From assembly GCF_001276515.1 (NCBI RefSeq), contig NZ_LDVZ01000016.1, positions 1 to 47,557 of the forward strand: DNA of 47,557 nt, in the 5' to 3' direction. Positions 22,475 to 33,186 of this stretch are shown one piece after another. Under the pieces are notes generated by a model, which saw nothing but the letters and a program-made list of their open reading frames with translations, made no database searches and had not been told where the DNA came from. Each line of letters starts with the position of its first letter. Within the stretch, counting starts at the first letter, position 1. This stretch comes from Haemophilus sp. C1. Its GTDB lineage: Bacteria > Pseudomonadota > Gammaproteobacteria > Enterobacterales > Pasteurellaceae. A program made the translations under genes and the position numbers.

Positions 22475-23257
22475 TTATTTGCTTTGGCAATTCATTACCC
22501 GCCATTTTTTATCATAACAAATGAATAATTCGTTTCGACTTGCACCTAAATAAGCATTTTTTAATTGTGGATTATGTTGTTTCATCCAACGAAAAAGTTC
22601 ATTACGGCTTAAATTTTGATTCGGTAATTTTAATGAACTAAATAATTCCTGCTCCTTAGCAAAATATTGCTGGGCAGAATCAAATGCACAGCTGCCGTGT
22701 TTTTCCCATTCGCCTTGTAATAATTGTTCACCTGGTGAGATAGCCAAATATCGTGCTAATAAATCTTTTGGCAATGCGGGTAAATCGCCCTTGCAAAAAC
22801 GTGGATGATCCGTCACTGAAAGTGCATTTGCATTTTGAGGCCATAGCCCATGAACAACCCAACCTAAAGTGCGGTTATTTCCGCATTGATATTGAGAAGA
22901 GGAAGGCAGCTGATTACCATATTTTTCACGCTGAATATCACAAAATCCAGGCGACCAAGATAATGCCAATATATAATAATCGACAGGCGCCTTTGCATTT
23001 TGCCCGATAGGATCATCGCGCATAATCACATCATAATTGGCAAAAACATCTGGATTTTTTACCGCACTTTTTTCAATATCCATCCGCTTTGTCTCAAATT
23101 GAGGCTCTAATTTAGGTTCAGGTGCTTTTGTTTGCTTAGCCTGTTCGATTACTGGAGAAGACGATTGATGTTTAGCTTTGGTTGGATCAGTAAAATATTG
23201 CCAAATTGCTAATACAACAAGGATAATAAGAGAAAGAATGGAAGTAAGTTTTTTCAT
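22475..23257 (-). CDS. Ribonuclease T2-family endoribonuclease, exported
   Basis: The 260-residue protein begins with a hydrophobic anchor or signal sequence (MKKLTSILSLIILVVLAIWQ), then a linker rich in K, E and P to about residue 65. The RNase T2 catalytic boxes are CAS I VVHGLWPQN (H136) and CAS II EWEKHGSC (183-190, H187). The cysteines C106, C125, C155 and C190 could form disulphides, consistent with the periplasm. E. coli RNase I is the relative. Unlike a typical cleaved signal, no clear AxA site follows, so it may stay tethered in the inner membrane. Divergent from yfhL. Confidence 0.87.
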   Translation of the reverse strand: MKKLTSILSLIILVVLAIWQYFTDPTKAKHQSSSPVIEQAKQTKAPEPKLEPQFETKRMDIEKSAVKNPDVFANYDVIMRDDPIGQNAKAPVDYYILALSWSPGFCDIQREKYGNQLPSSSQYQCGNNRTLGWVVHGLWPQNANALSVTDHPRFCKGDLPALPKDLLARYLAISPGEQLLQGEWEKHGSCAFDSAQQYFAKEQELFSSLKLPNQNLSRNELFRWMKQHNPQLKNAYLGASRNELFICYDKKWRVMNCQSK

Positions 23258-23270
23258 AAATTTTGTTTAG

Positions 23271-23594
<324 letters not shown>

Positions 23595-23634
23595 TTTTTA
23601 AAGCAACTGAAATATGACTTATCATCTTCGAAAA

Positions 23635-23698
23635 GAGTGCGGTTAATTTTGAGCTTATTTTTATTATCAAAAAAACTGAAATTTTTCACCGCACTTTT
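23635..23698. terminator. Convergent-gene spacer with facing uptake sequences
   Basis: A one-mismatch uptake core GAGTGCGGT (23636-23644) faces a perfect ACCGCACTT (23689-23697) in the spacer between converging yfhL and tyrP. The loop is about 45 bases, so terminator activity is uncertain. Confidence 0.4.
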
Positions 23699-23736
23699 CT
23701 CTATAAAAGAACTACATTGAGTTACTTTTCTTCACA

Positions 23737-24957
23737 TTACCCCGCCACCGCTGGTAAATATCCCCATTGAATTAAAAATGGAATGACCATAATCACGACG
23801 CCAATTAATAACGCAAACACCAAAGCAAAATTACCGCCAGCAACACGATATGGCAATGTCGGATTGGCAATACGTGTACGCCACGCCAAACCAATTGGTA
23901 AAATTAAGCAATAAAACGCACACAACAACCCTGCGTAACTTAATGCAGTAATAAACCCTTCAGGGTAAAACAATGCAAATACAAGTGGCGGTAAAAATGC
24001 GGCAATGGTTAAAACAAAACGATTATTTGGCAAATGATAACGCTTGAATAAATCCCCCAAGCCTTCAAATACACCAAGCATTACGCCTAAGAAAGAAGTA
24101 ATCAGTGCAAGTGATGAAAACGCACGCACAACCTCTCCCATAAAATGCGAACCTGTGATTTCACGTGTTGCATTCACTAAGCCATTTAGGGTTGGATCGG
24201 CTTTTAAAATTCTCACAAATTCGCTTTGGCTTAATACACCGTGGGTTGCTAACTGCCATACAAGATAAGCGGCTAATGGAATCGCAGTACCAATCAAAAT
24301 GGCACGACGAAACTTATCAACACTTCCACCTAAGTAGCTATTTACACTTGCCATAATGACATGGAAACCGAAAGAAGTAAAAAATATCGGCGCAGCAGAA
24401 ACCACAAAAGCATAATCCAAAGGCAATGCCATTAAATTATCTGTTGCCACTTTGGGAAGCATCATAAATAGCACAAAAGCAAAGGCGATTAACTTACCAA
24501 TAAATAACACGCGAGTTAAACCATCCACACCTTTCGTTCCTACAACCACAAAAGAACCTAATACCACAGTAAAGATAATAATCGCGGTTTTAAGCGACAT
24601 CGCTTCCATTCCAAAAGCTGTTGGCAAGCCTGAAAGCAAAGATCCACCACCGGTAATATAAGCGGCTGAAAGCGCATAAAGTAAAATTAACAAACTCAAC
24701 GTTGCTAAAATACGTCCCGGAACACCAAAATATTTTTCAGCTAGCGTGGCAACACCATCATCCAACTGATCCGCTGTTTGATACACTTCTACAAACAACA
24801 ATCCACTGTAAACCAACAAAGCCCACAAGCCCACGAGCAATAACACGGTATAACCAAAGCCCATGCCCGCTGATGTAAGCGGCATAGCAAGCATACCTGC
24901 GCCAATGGTTGTGCCTGCAATAATCAGCGCACTCCCAAATGTTTTATTCTGTAACAT
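23737..24957 (-). CDS. tyrP: Aromatic amino acid permease, TyrP type
   Basis: The 406-residue, eleven-helix protein belongs to the hydroxy/aromatic amino acid permease family (HAAAP), which imports tyrosine or tryptophan with protons. The N-terminus shows GSALIIAGTTIGAGMLAMP, and other family stretches are PIFFTSFGFHVIMASVNSYL and the C-terminal VFALLIGVVIMVIPFLI. Length matches TyrP (403) better than Mtr (414). It probably has its own promoter upstream, since the tdk stop codon lies 36 bases further on. Substrate is inferred as tyrosine from similarity. Confidence 0.87.
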   Translation of the reverse strand: MLQNKTFGSALIIAGTTIGAGMLAMPLTSAGMGFGYTVLLLVGLWALLVYSGLLFVEVYQTADQLDDGVATLAEKYFGVPGRILATLSLLILLYALSAAYITGGGSLLSGLPTAFGMEAMSLKTAIIIFTVVLGSFVVVGTKGVDGLTRVLFIGKLIAFAFVLFMMLPKVATDNLMALPLDYAFVVSAAPIFFTSFGFHVIMASVNSYLGGSVDKFRRAILIGTAIPLAAYLVWQLATHGVLSQSEFVRILKADPTLNGLVNATREITGSHFMGEVVRAFSSLALITSFLGVMLGVFEGLGDLFKRYHLPNNRFVLTIAAFLPPLVFALFYPEGFITALSYAGLLCAFYCLILPIGLAWRTRIANPTLPYRVAGGNFALVFALLIGVVIMVIPFLIQWGYLPAVAG

Positions 24958-24993
24958 AAAATTATCCTTATAGTGTTGTGTTTGAAAACTAAT

Positions 24994-25575
24994 TTAAAGT
25001 TGACCGCACTTTTCTTTATAGTGTAAACGGCAAACAGAAAGGTAAGAGTCATTACCCCCAATTTGAATTTGCGCACCTTCTTTAATAACCTCGCCTTGAT
25101 CATTTAAGCGCAAAACAAAGTTAGCCTTGCGGCCACAATAACAAATTGTTTTTAATTCTTCGAGTTGATCCGCCCAAGCCAGTAAATATTTACTTCCCTC
25201 AAAAAGCTCCGCTTGAAAATCTGTACGCAAGCCATAACAAAGCACAGGGATTTTGAGTTTATCAACGACATTACTCAATTGATAAACTTGTTGTTTATTA
25301 AGAAATTGTGCTTCGTCCACCAGCACGCAATGTACTTTTTCTTTTTTTATGTGCTCATTGATTTCATCAAACAAATTGGTTTCCGAGCGAAATAAAAAGG
25401 CATCTTGCGAAATACCAATACGCGATGTGACTTTCCCCACGCCAAAACGATCATCAATCGCAGCCGTATAAACTACTGTGTTCATATCACGCTCACGATA
25501 GTTATAAGAGGATTGTAACAACGTCGTTGATTTCCCAGCGTTCATTGTAGAGTAATAGAAGTAGAGTTTTGCCAT
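24994..25575 (-). CDS. tdk: Thymidine kinase
   Basis: The 193-residue protein is a type II tetrameric thymidine kinase. The P-loop STMNAGKST is at 9-17, the Walker B-like VLVDEAQFL follows, and zinc-binding cysteines appear in [15 protein letters not shown] and in SVCRLHY near the C-terminus. The ATG at 25575 with GAAGGAAAA upstream is preferred over a 4-residue extension. A perfect ten-base hairpin ends 12 bases upstream of the start codon and may affect translation. It follows tsaD on the same strand across a 140-base spacer. Confidence 0.96.
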   Translation of the reverse strand: MAKLYFYYSTMNAGKSTTLLQSSYNYRERDMNTVVYTAAIDDRFGVGKVTSRIGISQDAFLFRSETNLFDEINEHIKKEKVHCVLVDEAQFLNKQQVYQLSNVVDKLKIPVLCYGLRTDFQAELFEGSKYLLAWADQLEELKTICYCGRKANFVLRLNDQGEVIKEGAQIQIGGNDSYLSVCRLHYKEKCGQL

Positions 25576-25587
25576 TTTTTCCTTCAT

Positions 25588-25611
25588 ACCTAGGGTAGGT
25601 ATACCCTAGGT
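25588..25611. repeat. Perfect hairpin upstream of tdk
   Basis: ACCTAGGGTA (25588-25597) pairs with TACCCTAGGT (25602-25611) around a GGTA loop. It sits directly before the tdk ribosome-binding site, so it lies in the tdk leader. It has no T run and is not a typical terminator. Confidence 0.75.
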
Positions 25612-25698
25612 TCATTTCAGTATTATCCCTTTGGGGTAAAGTGATTGTTCTCCAAAAGGTAAGTTTATTACTATAATTAGCTGTAGATATACCTACCC
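25593..25698. repeat. 106-base segment flanked by 11-base inverted repeats
   Basis: GGGTAGGTATA at 25593-25603 is repeated inverted as TATACCTACCC at 25688-25698. Between them lies a further imperfect dyad TTATCCC-TTT-GGGGTAA near 25622-25638. The segment fills most of the tsaD-tdk spacer. It may be a small MITE-like element or a regulatory leader. Confidence 0.5.
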
Positions 25699-25715
25699 AC
25701 GATAAAACATAAACA

Positions 25716-26744
25716 TTAAATCGCTTCTAATTCCGTCATTGCCCAACGAGGCTTAACATCAATAACCAAATCGCTATGCTGACCTTGTTTTAAACGTAAA
25801 AAACCTGTGTAAGCAATCATTGCACCATTATCTGTACAAAATTGAGGTTGTGGATAGAACACTTCGCCGCCTAAATTCTGCATTAAGTGCGCAAGCGTTT
25901 CTCGGAGCTTTTTATTTGCACTTACTCCGCCCGCAATCACTAAACGTTTATAGCCTGTTTCTTTCAATGCGCGCTTACATTTAATGGCAAGAGTATCTAC
26001 CACTGCATCTTGGAAAGCATAAGCAATATCCGATTTAGTTTGTTCTGTCAGTTCACCCTCGTTTTTAATCGCTTGATTAATCGTATTCGCGGCAAAGGTT
26101 TTTAAACCTGAAAAACTAAAATCAAGGCCTGCACGATCTGTCATTGGGCGTGGAAATTTGAAACGATTTGGCGTGCCTTTTTCTGCTAAACGAGAAAGTG
26201 CCGCACCACCTGGATAATCTAGTCCAAGTAATTTTGCTGTTTTATCAAAGGCTTCGCCAGCAGCATCATCAATGGATTCGCCAATCACTTCATATTTTCC
26301 TACGCCATCTACACGTACCAATTGAGTATGACCACCCGATACCAATAAAGCAACAAAAGGAAAGTGCGGCGAATTTTTATCAAGCATTGGCGCAAGTAAA
26401 TGCCCTTCCATATGATGAATGCCAATCGCTGGCACATTCCAAGCATAGGCTAAAGAACATGCAATAGTTGCGCCTACAAGCAATGCGCCTACAAGCCCTG
26501 GACCACTCGTATAAGCAATACCATCAATATCGCTCTCCGTTATCTTAGCTTCTTCTAACGCTGCTTTAATAAGAGGAGCTGTTTTACGAATGTGATCGCG
26601 CGATGCTAATTCAGGAACCACACCACCATAATCTGCATGCAGGGCAATTTGAGTATAAAGTTGATTAGCAATTAACCCTTTTTCTTCATCATAAATTGCC
26701 ACGCCCGTTTCATCACAGGAGGTTTCAATACCTAAGATTTTCAT
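25716..26744 (-). CDS. tsaD: tRNA N6-adenosine threonylcarbamoyltransferase TsaD
   Basis: The 342-residue protein is TsaD (formerly Gcp), which with TsaB and TsaE transfers threonylcarbamoyl to A37 of ANN-decoding tRNAs. The ASKHA nucleotide fold begins [19 protein letters not shown]. The metal-binding HHMEGHL has H111 and H115, and the family stretches [12 protein letters not shown] and [10 protein letters not shown] are intact. The downstream t6A methyltransferase TrmO is encoded earlier in the window. It is divergent from rpsU, the classic arrangement in gamma-proteobacteria. Confidence 0.97.
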   Translation of the reverse strand: MKILGIETSCDETGVAIYDEEKGLIANQLYTQIALHADYGGVVPELASRDHIRKTAPLIKAALEEAKITESDIDGIAYTSGPGLVGALLVGATIACSLAYAWNVPAIGIHHMEGHLLAPMLDKNSPHFPFVALLVSGGHTQLVRVDGVGKYEVIGESIDDAAGEAFDKTAKLLGLDYPGGAALSRLAEKGTPNRFKFPRPMTDRAGLDFSFSGLKTFAANTINQAIKNEGELTEQTKSDIAYAFQDAVVDTLAIKCKRALKETGYKRLVIAGGVSANKKLRETLAHLMQNLGGEVFYPQPQFCTDNGAMIAYTGFLRLKQGQHSDLVIDVKPRWAMTELEAI

Positions 26745-26975
26745 TGATTTTATTAATTTATTACCTAAAATGTTGTGCGATTTTACCCTGTTTAAGCGGT
26801 TTTAACCAGTTGAAACCACAAATATTAAGGTTAATTGGCATTCTTTCCTTTACTTTTTCCCTAAAAGTAGATTAGAATTGCGTCCTTTATTAAATTTGTC
26901 ATTTGCACACAGGTGCTTTGGCAAAAATAAAATTTTAAATTGCAATTAAATTAAACTCATTGAGGTGATTGGCTT

Positions 26976-27191
26976 ATGCCTGTAATTAAAGTACGTGAAA
27001 ACGAATCATTTGACGTAGCTTTACGTCGTTTCAAACGCTCTTGCGAAAAAGCGGGAATCTTAGCTGAAGTACGCGCTCGCGAATTTTACGAAAAACCAAC
27101 TACAATTCGTAAACGTGAAAATGCAACACTTGCAAAACGTCACGCAAAACGCAACGCTCGCGAAAATGCGCGCAATACCCGTTTATACTAA
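26976..27191 (+). CDS. rpsU: 30S ribosomal protein S21
   Basis: The 71-residue basic protein [20 protein letters not shown] is S21, which binds the 3' end of 16S rRNA and helps initiation. It is the first gene of the macromolecular-synthesis operon rpsU-dnaG-rpoD, which couples ribosome, primase and sigma-70 supply. The start ATG has TGAGGTGATT upstream. A strong hairpin follows the gene, so dnaG mRNA is made at lower level. Divergent tsaD is 231 bases away. Confidence 0.97.
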   Translation: MPVIKVRENESFDVALRRFKRSCEKAGILAEVRAREFYEKPTTIRKRENATLAKRHAKRNARENARNTRLY

Positions 27192-27220
27192 TTTATAGTA
27201 TTTTCTGACTCGAGTTAAGA

Positions 27221-27252
27221 CAAACCGTGAATCCTTTGGACTCACGGTTTTG
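27221..27252 (+). terminator. Partial terminator between rpsU and dnaG
   Basis: AAACCGTGA (27222-27230) pairs with TCACGGTTT (27242-27250), with an inner TCC/GGA pair, followed by a short TTTTG stretch. The matching terminator in E. coli is leaky and lets a fraction of transcripts reach dnaG. Confidence 0.85.
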
Positions 27253-27324
27253 TTACTTTAAGCACAACAAAAATCTGCGCCAAAAACGACCGCACTTTCA
27301 CACCACGATCACGGAGGCTCGACA

Positions 27325-29106
27325 ATGAAAGGTTCTATTCCACGCCCCTTTATTGATGATTTGCTAACAAAATCCGATATTGTCGATGTGATTAACACGC
27401 GCGTAAAATTAAAAAAAGCCGGCCGCGATTATCAAGCCTGCTGCCCTTTTCATCACGAAAAAACCCCTTCTTTCACGGTTAGTCAAAAGAAACAGTTTTA
27501 TCATTGCTTCGGCTGTGGCGCACACGGTAATGCCATTTCCTTTCTAATGGATTATGACAAACTTGAATTTGTAGAGGCTATTGAAGAACTTGCAGCGATG
27601 GCAGGGCTTGAAGTGCCTTACGAAAAACGCGCTAATCACAGCAAAAAACCTCAAGCGAATTATCAAACTAAACGAAATCTCTATGAATTAATGCAAGAGA
27701 TTGCCAAGTTTTACCAAAGCCAATTGCCATTAAATGCACAAGCGCAAGGATATTTACAACAACGTGGGCTTTCGCCTGAAATTATTGAGCGTTTTCAAAT
27801 TGGATTTGTGCTGAATGCGATGGATACGGTATTGCGTAAATTTGGTATCAATCGCGAAGAACAACAAAAACTCATTGATTTAGGGATGCTTTCGCGCAAT
27901 GATCGTGGCAATGTTTACGATAAATTCCGCAATCGCATAATGTTCCCAATTCGTGACAAACGTGGGCGCACAGTGGCTTTTGGAGGGCGGGTATTAACGG
28001 ATGAAAAACCAAAATATCTAAATTCACCAGAAACCATTACTTATCATAAAGGTAACGAACTTTATGGCTTGTACGAAGCCTTACAAGCCAACGATGAACC
28101 CAAACAATTACTTGTTGTTGAAGGTTATATGGATGTAGTGGCATTAGCACAATTTGGCGTGGATTATGCGGTAGCCTCTTTAGGGACATCCACGACATCA
28201 GAACAAATTCAGCTTATTTTTCGTTCGACCGAACAAGTTGTTTGTTGTTACGATGGTGACCGTGCAGGACGTGATGCAGCGTGGCGTGCATTAGAAAATG
28301 CATTGCCTTATTTAGAAGATGGCAGACAACTCAAATTTATTTTCTTGCCAGAAGGAGAAGATCCTGATACTTACATTCGCCAATATGGCAAAGAAAAATT
28401 TGAAGAATATATCGAAAGTGCGCAATCTTTAAGCGAGTTTATGTTTGCTCACTTAAGCCCGCAAGTTGATTTTTCTAGCAAAGAAGGACGAGGAAAATTA
28501 GTTGCTCTGGCTGCACCGTTAATTCGTCAAATTCCTGGAGAAATGCTACGCTTGTCACTACGCAATATGTTGGCTCAAAAGCTAGGAATTTTTGATCAAA
28601 CTCAGCTAGAAAATCTTATCCCAAAACAATTAGAACAAGCCAATACACAACAAAAAGTCGCTAATAATAAGATCAAGAAGACACCAATGCGAATGGTCAT
28701 TTCATTACTTCTGCAAAATCCTGAATTGGTAAAACGTATGTCTGAAAGCGGCGTACAAGCATTACGTGCGGAAGCTGGTTTTGAAATTCTGGAAAAATTG
28801 ACCGCACTTTGTCGCCAACGAGAAGGTATTACGACAGGGCAGATTTTAGAGCACTTCCGTGATACGCCTTACAGCAATCCCCTTGAAATACTAGCAACTT
28901 GGGATCATTTATTAGACGAAGCAGAAATGATCAATGCATTTTCACAAAACTATCGTCGCTTAAATATTCAAGCCATTGAGCGAGACATTGAAATGCTTAT
29001 TGCTAAAGAACGAGCTGAAGGACTTACTAACGAGGAAAAAACAATGCTCGTTCACCTTTTGGCTGGTAAAGAACAGCAGAAAAAACAGTTAGTTAATCCG
29101 CAATAA
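27325..29106 (+). CDS. dnaG: DNA primase
   Basis: The 593-residue protein makes RNA primers at the replication fork. The N-terminal CHC2 zinc finger reads CPFHHEKTP with C40 and H43, then C61 and C64 in FYHCFGCGAHG. The TOPRIM catalytic domain has LLVVEGYMDVVALAQ and CCYDGDRAGRDAAWRA. The C-terminal part (from about 450) is the DnaB-binding domain. E. coli has 581 residues. It has a strong GGAGGC ribosome-binding site. A USS gives the TAL stretch near residue 492. Confidence 0.98.
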   Translation: MKGSIPRPFIDDLLTKSDIVDVINTRVKLKKAGRDYQACCPFHHEKTPSFTVSQKKQFYHCFGCGAHGNAISFLMDYDKLEFVEAIEELAAMAGLEVPYEKRANHSKKPQANYQTKRNLYELMQEIAKFYQSQLPLNAQAQGYLQQRGLSPEIIERFQIGFVLNAMDTVLRKFGINREEQQKLIDLGMLSRNDRGNVYDKFRNRIMFPIRDKRGRTVAFGGRVLTDEKPKYLNSPETITYHKGNELYGLYEALQANDEPKQLLVVEGYMDVVALAQFGVDYAVASLGTSTTSEQIQLIFRSTEQVVCCYDGDRAGRDAAWRALENALPYLEDGRQLKFIFLPEGEDPDTYIRQYGKEKFEEYIESAQSLSEFMFAHLSPQVDFSSKEGRGKLVALAAPLIRQIPGEMLRLSLRNMLAQKLGIFDQTQLENLIPKQLEQANTQQKVANNKIKKTPMRMVISLLLQNPELVKRMSESGVQALRAEAGFEILEKLTALCRQREGITTGQILEHFRDTPYSNPLEILATWDHLLDEAEMINAFSQNYRRLNIQAIERDIEMLIAKERAEGLTNEEKTMLVHLLAGKEQQKKQLVNPQ

Positions 29107-29165
29107 CAATGATAAAATTCTAAGTTTGTAACAAGAATTATATTGCTACTATCACATCAAGCAAA

Positions 29166-31061
29166 ATGGATATAAAAATGGAAAAAAATCAACAATCTAC
29201 GGCTGAACAATATTCAGAACAAATTGAACAACTGATGGAATTAGGTCGCACTCAAGGTTATTTAACCTACGCAGAAATTAATGATTTATTACCAGAAGAT
29301 CTCATCGACCCTGAATATTACGATAAGTTGCTACAAACGCTGCAAAATGATGCAGGGATTCCTGTCTTGGACGAAGCCCCAGAAAGCGATGAGATGATGT
29401 TGAATGACACCATTCCGGATGAAGATGCGGTGGAAGAGGCAACCCAAATTCTTTCAAATGTAGAATCTGAAATCGGTCGAACAACAGATCCTGTCCGTAT
29501 GTATATGCGTGAAATGGGAACAGTTGATCTTCTTACTCGTGAAGATGAAATCAGCATTGCAAAACGTATTGAAGAAGGAATTGATGAAGTTCAAACATCC
29601 ATTGCTGCATACCCTGAAGCATTAAACGGATTGCTAAAAAATTATGATGATGTGGAAAAAGGAAACTTCCGTTTAGCTGACTTAATTACAGGTTTTGTCG
29701 ATCCAAATGCAGAAATAGAAGAACATAATGTCATTGATGAAAACTTTTCTGAAGACGGAGAAGAATCAGAAAGTGCAGATGTTGAAGACAATGAAGATGA
29801 AGACGAAAGCGAGTCAGAATCTACATCAGATTCAAGCGAGTCTGATAATAGCATCGATCCAGAAGTTGCAAGAGAAAAATTCCAACAATTAAAAGAGCAA
29901 CACACCAAAACACTTGCTGTTATTGAAAAACATGGTCGCTCAGGAAAACGCGCCCAAGATCAAATTGCGCTGCTTGGTGAAATTTTTAAACAATTCCGTT
30001 TAGTACCAAAACAATTTGATTTACTCGTTTTATCAATGAAAGAAATGATGAAATCTGTACGTCACGAAGAACGTCAGTTGCAAAAAATAGTAGTGGATAT
30101 TGCAGGAATGCCAAAAGATGATTTTGAGAAACTCATTACTACTAATGGCAGCAATACTGAATGGGTACAAAAAGCCTTAAAATCAAGCAAACCATGGGCA
30201 AAACGCTTACCCAAATATGAAGAACGTATTTTTGAGGCATTAAACAACTTAGCTAACATTGAAGAAAATACGAAACTTACCATTACTCAAATGCGCGATA
30301 TTTGTGATGCAGTCGCCCGAGGTGAACAAAAAGCTCGTCGCGCTAAAAAAGAGATGGTAGAAGCTAACTTGCGTTTAGTAATTTCCATCGCGAAAAAATA
30401 CACGAATCGCGGTTTACAATTCCTAGACTTAATTCAAGAAGGAAATATTGGCTTAATGAAAGCGGTAGATAAATTTGAGTATCGCCGTGGTTATAAATTC
30501 TCTACATATGCGACTTGGTGGATTCGCCAAGCCATTACACGCTCTATTGCGGATCAAGCGCGTACAATCCGTATTCCAGTGCATATGATCGAAACAATCA
30601 ATAAACTTAACCGCATTTCTCGCCAGTTATTACAAGAAATGGGACGTGAAGCAACGCCAGAAGAATTAGCTGAACGTATGGGAATGCCTGAAGATAAAAT
30701 CCGTAAAGTATTAAAAATTGCAAAAGAGCCGATTTCTATGGAAACACCTATTGGTGATGATGATGACTCACATTTAGGTGATTTTATTGAAGATTCAACC
30801 CTAGAACTTCCTTTAGATTCTGCAACAGCACAAAGCTTAAGAGTTGCGACTCACGAAGTTCTTGAAGGCCTAACACCACGAGAAGCAAAAGTATTACGTA
30901 TGCGTTTTGGTATCGATATGAATACCGACCATACGCTTGAAGAAGTGGGTAAACAATTCGACGTTACACGTGAACGTATTCGTCAAATTGAAGCAAAAGC
31001 GTTACGTAAATTACGTCATCCTAGCCGCTCAGAAACATTAAGAAGTTTCCTTGACGACTAA
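29166..31061 (+). CDS. rpoD: RNA polymerase primary sigma factor RpoD (sigma-70)
   Basis: The 631-residue protein is the primary sigma factor, which recognises -10/-35 promoters. Region 1.1 is at the N-terminus, region 1.2 is [20 protein letters not shown], region 2 includes [20 protein letters not shown] and [11 protein letters not shown], and region 4 ends with [21 protein letters not shown]. The spacer between 1.2 and 2.1 has a very acidic Glu/Asp/Ser stretch at about residues 195-235, longer and more acidic than usual. A second ATG at 29178 is an alternative start, and neither has a good ribosome-binding site. Confidence 0.97.
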   Translation: MDIKMEKNQQSTAEQYSEQIEQLMELGRTQGYLTYAEINDLLPEDLIDPEYYDKLLQTLQNDAGIPVLDEAPESDEMMLNDTIPDEDAVEEATQILSNVESEIGRTTDPVRMYMREMGTVDLLTREDEISIAKRIEEGIDEVQTSIAAYPEALNGLLKNYDDVEKGNFRLADLITGFVDPNAEIEEHNVIDENFSEDGEESESADVEDNEDEDESESESTSDSSESDNSIDPEVAREKFQQLKEQHTKTLAVIEKHGRSGKRAQDQIALLGEIFKQFRLVPKQFDLLVLSMKEMMKSVRHEERQLQKIVVDIAGMPKDDFEKLITTNGSNTEWVQKALKSSKPWAKRLPKYEERIFEALNNLANIEENTKLTITQMRDICDAVARGEQKARRAKKEMVEANLRLVISIAKKYTNRGLQFLDLIQEGNIGLMKAVDKFEYRRGYKFSTYATWWIRQAITRSIADQARTIRIPVHMIETINKLNRISRQLLQEMGREATPEELAERMGMPEDKIRKVLKIAKEPISMETPIGDDDDSHLGDFIEDSTLELPLDSATAQSLRVATHEVLEGLTPREAKVLRMRFGIDMNTDHTLEEVGKQFDVTRERIRQIEAKALRKLRHPSRSETLRSFLDD

Positions 31062-31072
31062 AAGTTACAAAT

Positions 31073-31096
31073 AAAAAGGAGCTATAGCTCCTTTTT
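31073..31096 (+). terminator. Terminator of rpoD
   Basis: AAAAAGGAGC (31073-31082) pairs with GCTCCTTTTT (31087-31096) around a TATA loop, ending in T5. It lies 12 bases past the rpoD stop codon. Confidence 0.9.
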
Positions 31097-31115
31097 ATTA
31101 CGTTAAACTAATAAT

Positions 31116-31142
31116 AAAAACCCGATCTAAGACCGGGTTTTA
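31116..31142. terminator. Terminator of the rpsF-priB-rpsR-rplI operon
   Basis: AAACCCG (31118-31124) pairs with CGGGTTT (31134-31140), with inner TC/GA pairing. A run of five T follows on the minus strand, and T-rich sequence on the plus strand, so it may serve both operons. Confidence 0.85.
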
Positions 31143-31160
31143 TTTTGCCTATCTGACAAA

Positions 31161-31610
31161 TTATTCTGCAACAACGATTACATCTAATGTTGCAAATACT
31201 TCACCGTGAAGTTGGAAACGAACATCGTGGTCACCAAGAGTACGGATTGGACCGTTTGGTAAACGAACTTCACTTTTCGCAATTTTAACGCCTGCTGCAG
31301 TTACTGCTTCAGCCACATCACGAGTAGTGATTGCGCCGAATAAACGACCTTCATCACCTGCTTTAGATGCGATAGTCACAGAACCTAATGCAGTAACTTC
31401 TGCTGCACGAGCTTGAGCTGCTGCAAGATTTGCTGCCGCTGCCGCTTCTAATTCTGCACGACGTGCTTCAAAGTGTTCAATGTTAGCTTTAGTTGCCATA
31501 ACTGCTTTACCTTGTGGGATTAAGAAGTTACGTGCAAAACCTGATTTAACATTTACTTGATCGCCCACTTGACCTAAGTGAACAATTTTATCTAAAAGAA
31601 TTACTTGCAT
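31161..31610 (-). CDS. rplI: 50S ribosomal protein L9
   Basis: The 149-residue protein is L9, a long two-domain protein linked by an extended helix on the L1-stalk base. N-terminal domain: [20 protein letters not shown], then an Ala-rich helix at about 40-75, and a C-terminal domain with [15 protein letters not shown]. It ends the rpsF-priB-rpsR-rplI operon. Directly beyond it, in the other direction, lies rpoD, an unusual junction (see findings). Confidence 0.97.
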   Translation of the reverse strand: MQVILLDKIVHLGQVGDQVNVKSGFARNFLIPQGKAVMATKANIEHFEARRAELEAAAAANLAAAQARAAEVTALGSVTIASKAGDEGRLFGAITTRDVAEAVTAAGVKIAKSEVRLPNGPIRTLGDHDVRFQLHGEVFATLDVIVVAE

Positions 31611-31626
31611 TACCGTGTCTCCTTAA

Positions 31627-31866
<240 letters not shown>

Positions 31867-32193
31867 CTAATCTATAAATTCGATTTGCTCGGCATGTAAA
31901 ACTAATTGGTATAACCCACTTTGGGTTTTATGTGATGTAATAAATCCCACCACCAAAATTTTACTACCGACCGTAATGCTTTGAGTTTTTTCTATCAATT
32001 GATTACCACTAATTTGAACTGGCATTTTTAACCAAGCTTGACGTGTGAAACCACTTTCAATCTGATCAGAACGATGTTCTAACAAAAACTTACAATGCTC
32101 AATTCCACTAGGGCTTTTTAATCGCTTTGGTAACTGAGAAACGACTCCCATAACCGAAAAACGATTATCAATTTTTAAATTACTCTTCAGCAT
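31867..32193 (-). CDS. priB: Primosomal replication protein N (PriB)
   Basis: The 108-residue protein has a single OB fold that binds single-stranded DNA and PriA during replication restart. [20 protein letters not shown] begins the fold, and [16 protein letters not shown] and [10 protein letters not shown] match the family. The ATG at 32193 overlaps the rpsF stop codon (32180-32182) by 14 bases. The GAGG in the rpsF coding end lies right next to the start codon, which suggests translational coupling with rpsF. An upstream TTG start seven codons earlier is possible. Confidence 0.93.
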   Translation of the reverse strand: MLKSNLKIDNRFSVMGVVSQLPKRLKSPSGIEHCKFLLEHRSDQIESGFTRQAWLKMPVQISGNQLIEKTQSITVGSKILVVGFITSHKTQSGLYQLVLHAEQIEFID

Positions 32194-32557
32194 CCTCAAA
32201 ATCGTTGTTTTCAACTTCAGCTAAAGGTTTACGTTCTTCTTTAGCCGCTTTCATTGGGGACGCTTCTGTTACGGCGTGCTTAGTATGGATAACAAGACTG
32301 CGTAATACAGCATCGTTATAACGGAAAGTCGTTTCTAGCTCGTCGATGACTTGTTGAGGCGCTTCTACATTCATAAGCACATAGTGTGCTTTGTGTAATT
32401 TGTTAATTGGGTACGCTAATTGGCGACGACCCCAATCTTCTAGGCGATGAACTTGACCACCAGCTTCTTTTACAGAACCGGTGTAACGTTCGATCATACC
32501 TGGTACTTGCTCGCTTTGGTCCGGATGAACCATAAACACGATTTCGTAGTGACGCAT
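32180..32557 (-). CDS. rpsF: 30S ribosomal protein S6
   Basis: The 125-residue protein is S6, partner of S18. It begins [20 protein letters not shown] and carries [20 protein letters not shown]. The tail is acidic (NNDFEDAEE), as in E. coli where S6 receives extra glutamates from RimK. It is first in the four-gene operon. The promoter must lie in the 32558-32700 spacer. Confidence 0.97.
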   Translation of the reverse strand: MRHYEIVFMVHPDQSEQVPGMIERYTGSVKEAGGQVHRLEDWGRRQLAYPINKLHKAHYVLMNVEAPQQVIDELETTFRYNDAVLRSLVIHTKHAVTEASPMKAAKEERKPLAEVENNDFEDAEE

Positions 32558-32701
32558 TACTGCTCCTTACGGGTTAATCAGCCTTTGACGTAGATCAGCC
32601 ACCAATCTGCAAAGGCAAGGAACGAAAAATTCAATGTGGCTAAGGGTTGCGGATTATACCGATTTTTTCATATTCCGCAACCCGTTTGAGTTCTTTTTGA
32701 G

Positions 32702-32737
32702 CAAAAAAGAAGGCCGATATTGTAACAATATCAGCCT
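32702..32737 (-). terminator. Terminator of infA
   Basis: AGGC-C-GATATTG pairs with CAATATC-A-GCCT around a TAA loop, with one mismatch, at 32711-32737. On the minus strand TTCTTTTTTGC follows the stem. It lies 19 bases past the infA stop codon. Confidence 0.88.
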
Positions 32738-32755
32738 ATCTCAAATCTTCTGTAA

Positions 32756-33121
<366 letters not shown>

Positions 33122-33186
33122 TTACACTGCTCTAAAAAAGATCCAACGCAGTCTATTCTTGTATAACAACTAAAGGTTTAGATCAA

